The notes under the pieces: generated by a model
What the model was told of the DNA's origin: nothing
The model's database searches: none
Seen by the model: only the letters and a program-made list of their open reading frames with translations
Program-made: the position numbers and the translations under genes
Part shown: positions 1 through 7,697 of the stretch, in pieces
Position numbering within the stretch: the first letter of the stretch is position 1
Layout of the letters: each line of letters begins with the position of its first letter
NCBI GenBank assembly: GCA_964564695.1
Contig: CAZMCC010000034.1
Coordinates: 1 to 35,231, forward strand
Direction: 5' to 3'
From: CAZMCC01 sp964564695
GTDB taxonomy: Bacteria; Planctomycetota; Phycisphaerae; Phycisphaerales; UBA1924
DNA length: 35,231 nucleotides

Positions 1-455
1 TACATGATCAGGCCCTTGGCGGCGAGCTGATCGAAGTGTTCCTGGGTGGCCCAGTGGGGAACCAGGTTCGAGTTGGCGATGAGCACGCGCGGCGCATCGG
101 CGTGGGTGCGGACGATGCCGACGGGCTTGCCGGACTGGACCAGCAGAGTCTCATCGGGTTCAAGGCTCTTGAGGGACGCGACGATGGCGTCAAAGGCGGG
201 CCACGACCGGGCGGCCTGGCCGCGCCCGCCGTAGACGACCAGGGCCTCGGGCTTCTCGGCGACCTCGGGGTCGAGGTTGTTCATGAGCATGCGCATGGCG
301 GCCTCGGCCTGCCAGGTCTTGCACGTGCGGCTCGGGCCGCGTGGGGCGCGGACGACGCGGGCGCCTTCGGTGAGATCGCGGGGGCGGGAGCCCTTGGGGT
401 GGGTGGTGGGGGTTTGAGATTTGATGGTGTGTCCGCCCTTGAGAACGCTGGCCAT
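1..455 (-). CDS. hutU: Urocanate hydratase (urocanase), N-terminal part, cut by window edge
   Basis: Second enzyme of histidine degradation: it hydrates urocanate to imidazolonepropionate using tightly bound NAD+ in the cytoplasm. About 151 codons are visible. The N-terminal region contains highly conserved urocanase blocks such as NNLDPEVAEKPEALVVYGG, LLVQSGKPVG and RVLIANSNLVPHWAT; the NAD-binding and catalytic parts lie beyond the left edge. The ATG at 455 is preceded by a strong purine-rich ribosome site (GAGGAGGAGC). It lies 133 bp downstream of hutH on the same strand, so the two form a hut operon. Family assignment is nearly certain; only completeness is unknown. Confidence 0.95.
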   Translation of the reverse strand, partial: MASVLKGGHTIKSQTPTTHPKGSRPRDLTEGARVVRAPRGPSRTCKTWQAEAAMRMLMNNLDPEVAEKPEALVVYGGRGQAARSWPAFDAIVASLKSLEPDETLLVQSGKPVGIVRTHADAPRVLIANSNLVPHWATQEHFDQLAAKGLIM

Positions 456-588
456 GGCGCTCCTCCTCACTCGCGGGTAGAACCTTGGCGGCGCGCAACA
501 ACGTGCGCCGCCAAGATTGTGTCAGCCTACGCCTTGCATCGGTCAGGCACAAGGCCCGGTTTGAGGGATGAGAATTTTCGCCCGGGCT

Positions 589-2163
589 TCAGTTGAGGTC
601 GCGAGAGAGTTCACCGCTGGAAATGTACTGCGCAATCGCGGCGATGTCGGGCGCCGGCGGGCGGTCGGCGACGAGGCGGGGGACGCGCGTGCGGATGCGT
701 TCGATGACTCGCTCGACGAGCGTGCCGGAGCGCAAGGGGCGGTGGCGCTCCACGGCCTCGGCGCTTGAGAGCAGCTCGATCGCGACGACGTTCGTAGCCA
801 GTTCGCAGGCGCGGACGGCCTTGGCGGCGCTGCGCGGGCCGAAGGAGTTGTAATCCTCCTGGCCGGCGCTGGTGGAGATGTTCGCGACGCTCGCGGGCGT
901 GGCGAGGCCGACGATCTCGTTGCAGCACGCCGCGGCCGTGTACTGGGCGATCATCAGGCCCGAATGAAGGCCGGGGTCGGGGGAGAGGTAGGGGGTGAGG
1001 TGCGTCTCCTTGTCGAAGGCGGAGAGCATGTGATAGACCCGGCGTTCGGAGATGCCGGCGATGTGGGACAGGGCGATGGTGACGAGGTCGAGGGGGATAG
1101 CCATCGGCATGCCGTGGAAGTTTCCGGCGGAGACGATGTCGACGGCGTCGGAGGACGCGCCCCCGGAGGAGAAGACCAGCGGGTTGTCGGTGACGGCCCC
1201 GAGTTCGTCGTCGACTCTCGCGGCCGCGTAGTCGAGGGCGTCGAGGGCGGCGCCCAGGACCTGGGGCATGCAGCGGAGCGAGTAGGGGTCCTGCACGCGC
1301 GGGTCGTTGTCGCGATGAGAGGGGATGATCGTGCTGCCATCGAGCAGCTTTCGCAGGGCCGTGGCGACGGCCTTCTGGCCCGGCTGACGGCGCGCGTCGT
1401 GGACGCGCGGGTCGAGAAACGCGTCGGTTGCGCGGCATGCGTCGATCGTCATCGCGCCGGCGACGAGGGCCGCGTCGGCCAGTCGACGCGTGTCGCGCAC
1501 GAGCAGGGCGGCGCGGGCGGCCATGAGGTGCGTGCCGTTGATGAGGGCGAGGCCTTCTTTGGCTTCGAGCGTGAGCGGAGAGAGTTTGAGGTGACGGAGG
1601 ATGTCCGCGGCGTGCGCGGGCATGCTGTAGCCGAGCGTGGCACGCCCTTCGCCCGTCAGGGCGAGCACGACATGAGCGAGCGGCGCAAGGTCGCCCGAAG
1701 CGCCAACGGAACCGATTTCGGGGACCTCAGGCGTGAAGCCCGCGTTGAGGGCGGCGATGATCGACTCGACCACGACGGGACGCACGCCCGACAGCCCGCG
1801 CGTGAGCGACGCGGCGAGCAGGAGCATCATCGCGCGAACGACGTCCTCCGGGAGCGGCTGGCCGACGCCGGCTGCGTGCGAGCGGATGAGGTTGCGCTGC
1901 AGGTCGCGGAGGTTGGCGTCGCTGATGCGCTGGCGGGCGAAGGAGCCGAAGCCGGTGTTGATGCCGTAGTGGGGGAGGCCGTCGGCGAGGAGGGACTCGA
2001 GGGCGCGACGCCCGGCGTCGATCTTCACGCGGCCGGCGGGGGCGAGCTCGACCTTGACGGTGCGCCGGGCCACGGCCTCGACCATCGCCGGAGTGAGGGG
2101 CGAGGCGTCAAGGGCGACCCGTCCGCCGGTGAATTCAGAGATCGAACGGTCGAGGAAGGTCAT
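589..2163 (-). CDS. hutH: Histidine ammonia-lyase
   Basis: First step of histidine catabolism: deaminates L-histidine to urocanate and ammonia. The 524-residue product has the usual family length. The MIO electrophile-forming triad Ala-Ser-Gly is at residues 155-157 within GSVGASGDLAPLAH, and the N-terminal HYGINTGFGSF block carries the conserved tyrosine (residue 66). The frame stays open far upstream, to 3348, but family homology begins at the ATG at 2163 (MTFLDRSISEFTGG) and everything beyond it is antisense to the neighbouring hydrolase. Upstream of hutU in the same direction, so hutHU are probably co-transcribed. The divergent gap with the hydrolase (2164-2260) should hold the hut promoter, but no clear -10/-35 was recognised. 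Confidence 0.95.
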   Translation of the reverse strand: MTFLDRSISEFTGGRVALDASPLTPAMVEAVARRTVKVELAPAGRVKIDAGRRALESLLADGLPHYGINTGFGSFARQRISDANLRDLQRNLIRSHAAGVGQPLPEDVVRAMMLLLAASLTRGLSGVRPVVVESIIAALNAGFTPEVPEIGSVGASGDLAPLAHVVLALTGEGRATLGYSMPAHAADILRHLKLSPLTLEAKEGLALINGTHLMAARAALLVRDTRRLADAALVAGAMTIDACRATDAFLDPRVHDARRQPGQKAVATALRKLLDGSTIIPSHRDNDPRVQDPYSLRCMPQVLGAALDALDYAAARVDDELGAVTDNPLVFSSGGASSDAVDIVSAGNFHGMPMAIPLDLVTIALSHIAGISERRVYHMLSAFDKETHLTPYLSPDPGLHSGLMIAQYTAAACCNEIVGLATPASVANISTSAGQEDYNSFGPRSAAKAVRACELATNVVAIELLSSAEAVERHRPLRSGTLVERVIERIRTRVPRLVADRPPAPDIAAIAQYISSGELSRDLN

Positions 2164-2260
2164 GCGAAATCTCGTGCTCTGAAAAGCCTCACATCCGCAC
2201 CTCTCGCGAAGGCGTGCGGTATGGTGAGGGGACGACTCCGGTCCAGGGGACACCACCATC

Positions 2261-3610
2261 GTGCGAACAGGCCACGCTAGGCGATCCGAGGGACGAGGCA
2301 GCCGCACGCGGGGGGGCGTGCTGGGGGTTGTGCGGGTCTGCGCGGCGTTGGCGGCGGCGGTGGGGGGCGTGGGGGGGTTGGGTGGCTGCGCGTGGAAGTC
2401 GGGGGCCGATCCCGAGCGGGCGTCGTATGCGGTCGACACGTCGCAGGGGCAGGAACTCATCCGCTGGCCGGAGCGGTACACGGGCGATTTCGGTCCGGCC
2501 CTGGGCGCGGCCACGACGAAACTGACGCAGCCCGGCCGGATGGTGGTGGTGCGGCCGGCCGTGGGGCCGGTCGAGGTGGCGGACATCACCGTGGCGAACG
2601 TGCGGAGCACGGAGGTGTTCGGGCAGGGGGTTGTGCGCGAGCTTGAGAAGGCGGGGGATGCCCCGGTGACGCGCCTCGTGCCGGACGCGGAGTTCTTCTC
2701 GTTCAGCTCGCTCGAGCAGGCGACCGAGACGCTCTCGGACGCACGCATGTGGCGGGTTTCGTGGTCGATGCGGGGCGGGCTGCGCATGGGCGTGCAGGGA
2801 ACGCGATTCGAGTATTTCGGACCGGTGGCGCGGTTCGAGGGCGGGCCGGTGCCGGACGCTCGCGGTCTCGTGGTCCACCTGGGGAGCATGGGCGGGCGCG
2901 AGTACGAAATGCCGACGCTCGAGCAGTTTCGCAGGCGCGGGTGGGCGGTGGTGCGTCTGAACGCCGCCACGGCGTGGGAGCCCGATCGGCCCGTGCGGAT
3001 CGAGGATCTGAATTCGCTCGATGAGCCGGCCGACCGGCTCGCGGCGATGATCGACGACCGCATCGCGGAACTCGCGTACGCGAGCGAGGCGGCCCGGGCG
3101 TGGGTCGGGCAGCGGCACCCTGAGGTGCCGACGGACCGGGTGATCGTGGCGGGGTTCAGCGCGGGGGCGCTGGCGGCCCCGGCCGTCGCCGTGCGGATCG
3201 GCAAGCCGGTGCGGGCCGTGGTGCTCGTGGGGGCCGGGGCGAACATTCTGGACGTGTCCCAGACGTCGTCGCTGACCGACGGCGGGATCCGGGTCCGCTG
3301 GCCTGACGGCAAGCGCGACGACGCGGCGTGGGAATCGCTCAAAGCCAAGTACCTGGACCGCTCGAGCCTCGACCCCTACGAGCTGGCCCCGCGCCTGATC
3401 GGAACGCCCGTGCTCATGCTCCACGGCGACCTGGACACGATGGTGGCCGCCCGGACAGGCGAGCTCATGTACGAGCGGCTGGGGCGCCCGGAACGCTGGT
3501 CGTTCCCCCTGGAGCACAAGGGACTGTTCTGGCGGCTTCCGGCGTACGCGCGGGATATCGCGGTGTGGGCGGATGAGGCGGCGATGGCGGATTCGGGTGC
3601 TGGACACTGA
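2261..3610 (+). CDS. Secreted alpha/beta-hydrolase lipoprotein
   Basis: A 449-residue alpha/beta-hydrolase-fold protein, probably anchored outside the cytoplasmic membrane. The hydrophobic N-terminus ends in a lipobox-like LGGC with the candidate lipid-modified cysteine at residue 43. The nucleophile elbow GFSAG places the catalytic Ser at 300; an acid in HGDLDTM (Asp390 or Asp392) and His419 in LEHKG complete a plausible triad. The start is a GTG at 2261; a second GTG at codon 20 would give a more ordinary 23-residue signal peptide and may be the true start. The substrate cannot be read from the sequence; a serine esterase or peptidase is equally possible. It is divergent from hutH and not obviously part of histidine use. 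Its stop has the context TGATCC, seen at several other gene ends here. Confidence 0.8.
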   Translation: MRTGHARRSEGRGSRTRGGVLGVVRVCAALAAAVGGVGGLGGCAWKSGADPERASYAVDTSQGQELIRWPERYTGDFGPALGAATTKLTQPGRMVVVRPAVGPVEVADITVANVRSTEVFGQGVVRELEKAGDAPVTRLVPDAEFFSFSSLEQATETLSDARMWRVSWSMRGGLRMGVQGTRFEYFGPVARFEGGPVPDARGLVVHLGSMGGREYEMPTLEQFRRRGWAVVRLNAATAWEPDRPVRIEDLNSLDEPADRLAAMIDDRIAELAYASEAARAWVGQRHPEVPTDRVIVAGFSAGALAAPAVAVRIGKPVRAVVLVGAGANILDVSQTSSLTDGGIRVRWPDGKRDDAAWESLKAKYLDRSSLDPYELAPRLIGTPVLMLHGDLDTMVAARTGELMYERLGRPERWSFPLEHKGLFWRLPAYARDIAVWADEAAMADSGAGH

Positions 3611-3630
3611 TCCGGGTCGACCCCCCTAGC

Positions 3631-3658
3631 ACGTCCGATAATGTATGTTATGTAAAGT
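3631..3658 (+). other. Putative dif site (XerC/XerD chromosome dimer resolution)
   Basis: A 28-bp AT-rich sequence in the convergent gap between the hydrolase and the acetyltransferase. It has the dif layout: left 11-bp arm ACGTCCGATAA, 6-bp centre TGTATG, right 11-bp arm TTATGTAAAGT. By hand alignment it matches the Bacillus subtilis dif at 22 of 28 positions and the Escherichia coli dif at 19 of 28. The XerD-side arm differs from that of B. subtilis at one base only. Only 10 of 28 bases are G or C in a GC-rich region. A Xer-dependent integration site of a mobile element is the main alternative. Confidence 0.7.
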
Positions 3659-3726
3659 TGGATGGGGTGGACGAACCCGGAGCGTCAGCGACGGGCTTGC
3701 GGACGGCTTGGACCGGTGTCGCGGCA

Positions 3727-4260
3727 TCACGCGGGCCCCTCGCTCACGCTCGGGGTTCGTAAAGGCAGCGCCATGTACAGCGTGCACGGGTCCGGATCGT
3801 TGTTGAACTTGGGCGTGGGCTGGAAGCCCAGCGACTTGTAGAGCACGTTGGCGGCGGCCAGTCGCGGGTCGGTGTCGAGCTTCATCGTCCCGTAGCCGAT
3901 CGCGCGGGCGTCGGTGAGGATCTGGTTGATGAGGTGGCGGCCCAGGTGCAGGCCGCGGTGGGCCGGGCGGACGTACATGCGCTTGAGTTCGCAGACCGGG
4001 CCGGCGTCGCCGGGGAGGGTGTCGATCGGGCGGAGGGCGGCGCAGCCGGCGGGCTGGTCGTTCAGGAGAGCGATGTAGATGCGGCCCTTGGGCTCGGCGT
4101 AGCGGCCCGGGAGCGTGGCGAGTTCCTCGTCGAAGCGCTGGGCGTTGAGGCTGGCGCCGGCGAGGTGGGCGATGGACGCGGCGTATTCGGCGAAGAGGTC
4201 GCGAGCCGTGGCGAGGTCGTCGGGTGTGGTGACGCGCAGTAGCGAGGACATCGTCGCCAT
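3727..4260 (-). CDS. GNAT-family N-acetyltransferase
   Basis: A 177-residue acetyl-CoA-dependent acyltransferase of unknown substrate. Motif A is clear: ELKRMYVRPAHRGLHLGRHL contains the R-G-x-x-x-G pyrophosphate loop (around residues 100-106), followed by an LGF block near residues 145-155 typical of the GNAT C-terminal strand. Starts possible at ATG 4260 or at the third codon (MSSLL). The last ten residues (TPSVSEGPA tail) are encoded by a repeat unit (3736-3755) found again at 16241-16260, so the native C-terminus has probably been replaced or extended by a repeat insertion. It converges on the dif-like site and is divergent from the small membrane gene at 4294. Confidence 0.85.
   Translation of the reverse strand: MATMSSLLRVTTPDDLATARDLFAEYAASIAHLAGASLNAQRFDEELATLPGRYAEPKGRIYIALLNDQPAGCAALRPIDTLPGDAGPVCELKRMYVRPAHRGLHLGRHLINQILTDARAIGYGTMKLDTDPRLAAANVLYKSLGFQPTPKFNNDPDPCTLYMALPLRTPSVSEGPA
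3736..3755. repeat. Short palindromic repeat forming the C-terminus of the acetyltransferase gene
   Basis: CCCCTCGCTCACGCTCGGGG. A near-identical 20-mer (one base different) lies at 16241-16260. On the minus strand it can fold as CCCC/GGGG, a G-A/G-A step, a GC/GC step and a GTGA (GNRA-type) loop. It encodes the final residues of the acetyltransferase in frame. Confidence 0.6.
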
Positions 4261-4293
4261 GATATCGTGGAGACTAATTCAGAAGGCTCACTC

Positions 4294-4485
4294 ATGGGGC
4301 TGTTCGAGTGGTACTTTGACTTTCCCCCGCTGGCCCGGTTTCTGATCGCCCTGGTGCCGCTGGGGATTTCGACGGTCATGTTCTTCAACGGGACGATCTG
4401 GCCGTGGGGCTGGGTGGTCGGCGCGGTGATGGTGTGCTGTTCGTTTCCGTCGCGCGGGGAGAAGAACGAGTGGGGAGATTGGTAG
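4294..4485 (+). CDS. Small two-helix membrane protein
   Basis: A 63-residue protein not recognised as a named family. Two hydrophobic segments are visible (about residues 13-30, LARFLIALVPLGISTVMF, and 35-50, WPWGWVVGAVMVCC) with a charged tail ending KNEWGDW. An upstream GTG at 4267 would add nine residues, but it lies only 6 bp from the divergent acetyltransferase start; the ATG at 4294 has an AAGG ribosome-site match 7 bases upstream and is preferred. It is followed by a cluster of strong hairpins (4526-4609), consistent with a single-gene transcript. The reading frame could be chance, but the hydrophobic pattern and ribosome site argue that it is real. Confidence 0.6.
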   Translation: MGLFEWYFDFPPLARFLIALVPLGISTVMFFNGTIWPWGWVVGAVMVCCSFPSRGEKNEWGDW

Positions 4486-4525
4486 CGGGCGTGCAGGTGG
4501 CGGCGATGGCGCAGGCCTCCCCCTC

Positions 4526-4609
4526 GCTTGCTCGGCTGGACGCCGAGCAAGCATTTCCCCCTCCGTCAGGACGGAGGGGGATCTTCGCTCGCTTGCGCTC
4601 GCGGCTCTA
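4526..4609. repeat. Triple-hairpin repeat/terminator cluster at the 3' end of proS
   Basis: Three adjacent hairpins between convergent genes. First: an 11-bp stem GCTTGCTCGGC with a 5-base loop (4526-4552). Second: a stem of CCCCCTCCGT paired with ACGGAGGGGG (4557-4580). Third, read on the minus strand: GAGCCGCGAGC, loop GCAA, then GCGAGCG; it abuts the proS TAG stop (4607-4609) and recurs at 16187-16300. Probably a bidirectional terminator built from repeat units. Confidence 0.65.
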
Positions 4610-6532
4610 TCGCGAGGCCGCGGCGCACTTGGCGACGACTTCGCCCAGCTTCACGAGTTCGCCCTTGCCGGTGTCCTTGCGGAGCTTGAACTCGGCGCTG
4701 CCTTCGGCGAGGGCCTTGTCTCCCAGCGTGAGGCGGATGGGGATGCCGATGAGGTCGGCATCCTTGAACTTCACTCCCGGACGCTCGTCGCGGTCGTCGA
4801 GCAGGACGTCGAGACCGGCGGCGGAGAGGCCTTGCGTGATGTCCGCGGCGGCCTTCTGCTGGGCGGCGTCTTCGGGCTTCATCATGACGACCAGGACGTG
4901 GTAGGGCGCGATGGCCGCGGGCCAGACGATGCCGTTGTCGTCGTGGTTCTGCTCGACGGCGGCGGCCATGGTTCTCGAGACGCCGATGCCGTAGCACCCC
5001 ATGATGACGGGCTGGCGCTGCTGCTTGTCGTCGAGGACGGTGAGACCCATGGCGGCGGAGTACTTGGTGCCGAGTTTGAAGATGTGGCCGACCTCGATGC
5101 CGCGGGCGGCGACGAGGTTGCTGCCGGGGGAGCGCGGGGAGGGATCGCCCTCGAGGGCGTTGCGGACGTCGGTGACGCGGACGCAGTTCTCGTTCTTCAG
5201 GGCTGCGCCCATGTCGCGGGTCCAATCGAAACCGGTGACGTGGTGGTCGTGCTCGTCGGCGCCGGTGGCCCACCCCCCCGCGGGACCGCCGCCGCCGACG
5301 GCGTCGGGATCGACCAGGACGAGTGCTTTACATAACCCAGCCTCGTTCAGGGACGGCGCGAGCGCGGCTCGCGGGCTGACGTAGCCGATCGCGAAGCCGG
5401 CCTTCTTCGCTTCGCCTTCGGGAGCGAGGATCACGGTGTAACCCGACGCGGCTTTGACCTTGCCTTCGTTGGCGTCGTGGTCCCCGCGGACGACGGCGAG
5501 GATCCATTGGACCGGTGGCACAGGCGTCCCGCCTGGGGTGCCTTGGGTGGGCCCACGTTCGGCCGAAGCGGCCGACACAGGCGGGACGCCTGTGCCACCA
5601 CCCGTCTGCCCCGTCACCTTGAACACGATCGTCTTGAGCATCTGCGCGGGCGTCACCTTGAGGTGGCCCGCAACGGCGTCAATGCCGGGCATGCCCGGGG
5701 TGTGGTGCTTCTTGAGTACTCCAGCCCCCCCACTGCCACCCCCCCCGCCGCTCCAGCTCCACGTGCGTTCGCCGATCTCGCACTTCTCCACGTTCGCCGC
5801 GTACCCGCTCACCGGGCAGCGCAGGATGGTGTCCTCGCCGCTGGGCGCGTTGACCATGAACTCATGGCTGGCCGAGCCGCCGATGGGGCCGGCCTCGGCT
5901 TCGACGGGGGTGAAGTCCAGGCCGCAGCGCCGGAAGGAGTTCGTGTAGACCCGGTGCATCGCGTCGTACGTGTCGTTCAACCCCCCCGCTCCTTCGATCT
6001 TGTCGTGAAAGGAATACGCGTCCTTCATGATGAACTCGCGGCAGCGGAGCAGGCCGGCCCGCGGGCGGGCCTCGTCGCGGAACTTGGTCTGGATCTGGTA
6101 GATGTTGAGCGGGAGCTGCTTGTAGCTGGTGATGCAGCCGCGGAGGAGGTCGGTGATCACTTCCTCGTGCGTGGGGGCGAGGGCGTTGGTGCGGCCCTTG
6201 CGGTCGATCACGCGGAAGAGGTTGTCGCCGTAGTCGACGTCGCGCTTGGTGTCCTTGAAGAGCTCGAAGGGCTCGAGCGCGGGCATGAGCATCTCGCACG
6301 CGCCCGCGGCGTCGAGCTCGGCCCGGATGATCGCCATGATCTTGCTGAGCGTGCGCCAGGCCAGCGGCAGGTAGTCGTAGATGCCGGCACCGACGGGCCG
6401 GACGAATCCGGCCCGGTGCAGCAGGATGTGCGAGATGGTCTCGGCGTCGGCCGGGGCCTCGCGGGCGGTGGGGATCAGAACGTTGCGCCAGCGGTGAATC
6501 GCGCCGGTGTTGGCAGTAGTCGTGGGGGTCAT
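4607..6532 (-). CDS. proS: Prolyl-tRNA synthetase (bacterial type, with internal repeat insertion)
   Basis: Charges tRNA-Pro with proline. The 641-residue protein has the class II catalytic core: motif 2 in FRDEARPRAGLLRCREFIMK and motif 3 in GCYGIGVSRTMAAAVEQ, then an anticodon-binding domain (APYHVLVVMMK to the end). Between motifs 2 and 3 is the long INS editing domain of bacterial ProRS (KVTPAQMLKTIVFKV onward). The start is set at ATG 6532 (MTPTTTANTG); an extra 31 in-frame codons upstream are not family-like. It is longer than the usual ~570 residues because of low-complexity insertions: a Gly-rich stretch near residues 261-275 and a perfect-inverted-repeat-encoded segment at about 312-340, inside the editing domain. 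The stop codon adjoins a repeat hairpin. Confidence 0.93.
   Translation of the reverse strand: MTPTTTANTGAIHRWRNVLIPTAREAPADAETISHILLHRAGFVRPVGAGIYDYLPLAWRTLSKIMAIIRAELDAAGACEMLMPALEPFELFKDTKRDVDYGDNLFRVIDRKGRTNALAPTHEEVITDLLRGCITSYKQLPLNIYQIQTKFRDEARPRAGLLRCREFIMKDAYSFHDKIEGAGGLNDTYDAMHRVYTNSFRRCGLDFTPVEAEAGPIGGSASHEFMVNAPSGEDTILRCPVSGYAANVEKCEIGERTWSWSGGGGGSGGAGVLKKHHTPGMPGIDAVAGHLKVTPAQMLKTIVFKVTGQTGGGTGVPPVSAASAERGPTQGTPGGTPVPPVQWILAVVRGDHDANEGKVKAASGYTVILAPEGEAKKAGFAIGYVSPRAALAPSLNEAGLCKALVLVDPDAVGGGGPAGGWATGADEHDHHVTGFDWTRDMGAALKNENCVRVTDVRNALEGDPSPRSPGSNLVAARGIEVGHIFKLGTKYSAAMGLTVLDDKQQRQPVIMGCYGIGVSRTMAAAVEQNHDDNGIVWPAAIAPYHVLVVMMKPEDAAQQKAAADITQGLSAAGLDVLLDDRDERPGVKFKDADLIGIPIRLTLGDKALAEGSAEFKLRKDTGKGELVKLGEVVAKCAAASR
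5514..5599. repeat. Palindromic element inserted in frame in proS
   Basis: Perfect 22-bp inverted repeats (5514-5535 and 5578-5599; each arm contains GGTGGCACAGGCGTCCCGCC or its complement) around a 42-bp spacer with its own small hairpin (TCGGCC ... GGCCGA, 5559-5575). On the minus strand it encodes GTGVPPV ... GTPVPPV. The total of 86 bp plus flanks keeps the frame open. Confidence 0.8.
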
Positions 6533-6637
6533 GGGGCGGATGGTATGGGAGAGATGCCCCTCCGCAACGTTGGGAGGACGGAGGGCGAAATACTTGGCGG
6601 GCGTTCGGCCAAACCGGCGGAGCAAGCTCCTGGCCGC

Positions 6638-6925
6638 TCAAACGTCCCCGCGCCACGTATCCGATCGCCGGAAGTGCCGCGGCCCGAACTCGACGTCGTT
6701 GGCGCGAGCCCGAGACTTCTCCGGCCCAGCCGAGTCGGCGTGCGGAACGACCTTTCCAACCGAGGTGGAAATGCCGTTCGCCATCGGCGCGGAGCCCTTG
6801 GCCCCCAGCAGGCGTGATGCCGCGGAGCGACCCCCGCTCAGCGGAAGAACAGGGGGTGGCGTCGCAGCCGGCGTCAACGGTTTGGCGAGCTTGGTCGGAG
6901 CGGCGGCGGGCAGCTTACGGGGCAT
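6638..6925 (-). CDS. Hypothetical small basic protein
   Basis: A 95-residue product from the ATG at 6925 (MPRKLPAAAP). No family recognised. The N-terminal half is Ala/Pro/Lys-rich (PTKLAKPLTPAATPPPVLPL), the C-terminal half is mixed and charged (ARANDVEFGPRHFRRSDTWR), which reads like a folded or nucleic-acid-binding segment rather than random frame. No convincing ribosome site. It lies between the YcxB-like gene and proS on the same strand. Its codon use cannot be cleanly separated from the antisense frame, so it may be spurious. Confidence 0.4.
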   Translation of the reverse strand: MPRKLPAAAPTKLAKPLTPAATPPPVLPLSGGRSAASRLLGAKGSAPMANGISTSVGKVVPHADSAGPEKSRARANDVEFGPRHFRRSDTWRGDV

Positions 6926-7000
6926 TGCGTCAATGGTAGGACGCGGCCGCACCTTCGAAAAGGCGTGGGCTCGCTCATGGGCAGAGAGGATACCGCGCCG

Positions 7001-7645
7001 TCAGGCGACGATGAGCGGGGCGTCGGCGAGGGCCGCGGTGCGCACATGGTCCGGCAGACGGTCGACGCACGCCTGAACGAAGTGGTCGCGGGCGGCGTCG
7101 GAATTGAACGCGCGGAGAGGGACGCGGGCGCCGCCCTGGGGGCCGAAGAAGAGGTTGATCTCGTCGGGTGTGAACTCGGCCTCTTCGCAGTCGACCCAGG
7201 CGAAGCGGTTGGTGGACGTGTCGTCGATCATGATGAGGTCGTGATCGGTGACGCGGATCTCGCAGGGGCCGAGGGAGGCGTCGTGATCGCCGGCGTCGAT
7301 GCCCTTGCGGATGAGCTTGGCGAGGCCGGCGCGGGTGGCGTCGGCGCCGAAGGCGTGCTTGCGCGCGGAGCGCACGAGGAGAGCGGCGTTGATCGCTCCG
7401 AAGACGAGGGCGACGACGAGGGAATACGTGGGCGACTTGCCGCGGGTGTACGTGAGATAGAAGACGACGCCGGGGACGGCGAGGGCAAACGCGGTGATGA
7501 CGCCGATCTGCATGCGCCGGTTGCGCCGGATCAGTCGCTGCATCGCGGGGGTTCGGTCCGCGGTCCAGCGGTAGATCGCGTAGACGTCGTCGCGGGTGGT
7601 GGTGAGCGAGACCGATGCGATAACGGGCGCTTCGGGGGCGGGCAT
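7001..7645 (-). CDS. YcxB-like membrane protein
   Basis: A 214-residue membrane protein. Two helices are visible at about residues 46-66 (QIGVITAFALAVPGVVFYL) and 72-91, forming a hairpin. The C-terminal half (about 125-205) matches the YcxB-like domain pattern: CEIRVTDHDLIMIDDTSTN, then RFAWVDCEEAEFTPDEINLF and a terminal short helix after VPLRAF. The function of this family is not known. It is the last gene of the run HMA protein, CsoR-like repressor, DUF3309 protein, membrane protein, YcxB-like, all on the minus strand with short gaps (52 bp to the next gene upstream). ATG at 7645; no strong ribosome site. Confidence 0.65.
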   Translation of the reverse strand: MPAPEAPVIASVSLTTTRDDVYAIYRWTADRTPAMQRLIRRNRRMQIGVITAFALAVPGVVFYLTYTRGKSPTYSLVVALVFGAINAALLVRSARKHAFGADATRAGLAKLIRKGIDAGDHDASLGPCEIRVTDHDLIMIDDTSTNRFAWVDCEEAEFTPDEINLFFGPQGGARVPLRAFNSDAARDHFVQACVDRLPDHVRTAALADAPLIVA

Positions 7646-7697
7646 ATGGGCGGATGGTAGCGAAACGAGGCACGAGCGCGACCGAGCGGGTGCCGCC

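Noticed and set aside
964..2280. 438-codon plus-strand frame opposite hutH
   Set aside because: Shadow of the hutH coding strand: Gly/Val/Arg/Asp-rich, no domain pattern.
2164..3348. N-terminal extension of the hutH frame by about 395 codons
   Set aside because: It is antisense to the hydrolase gene, has Arg/Pro/Ser-rich shadow composition, and family homology starts at ATG 2163.
5725..5760. Poly-C tracts considered as phase-variation switches
   Set aside because: Tracts occur in housekeeping genes (proS, mutS) inside flexible linkers; without length variants among reads there is no evidence of switching.
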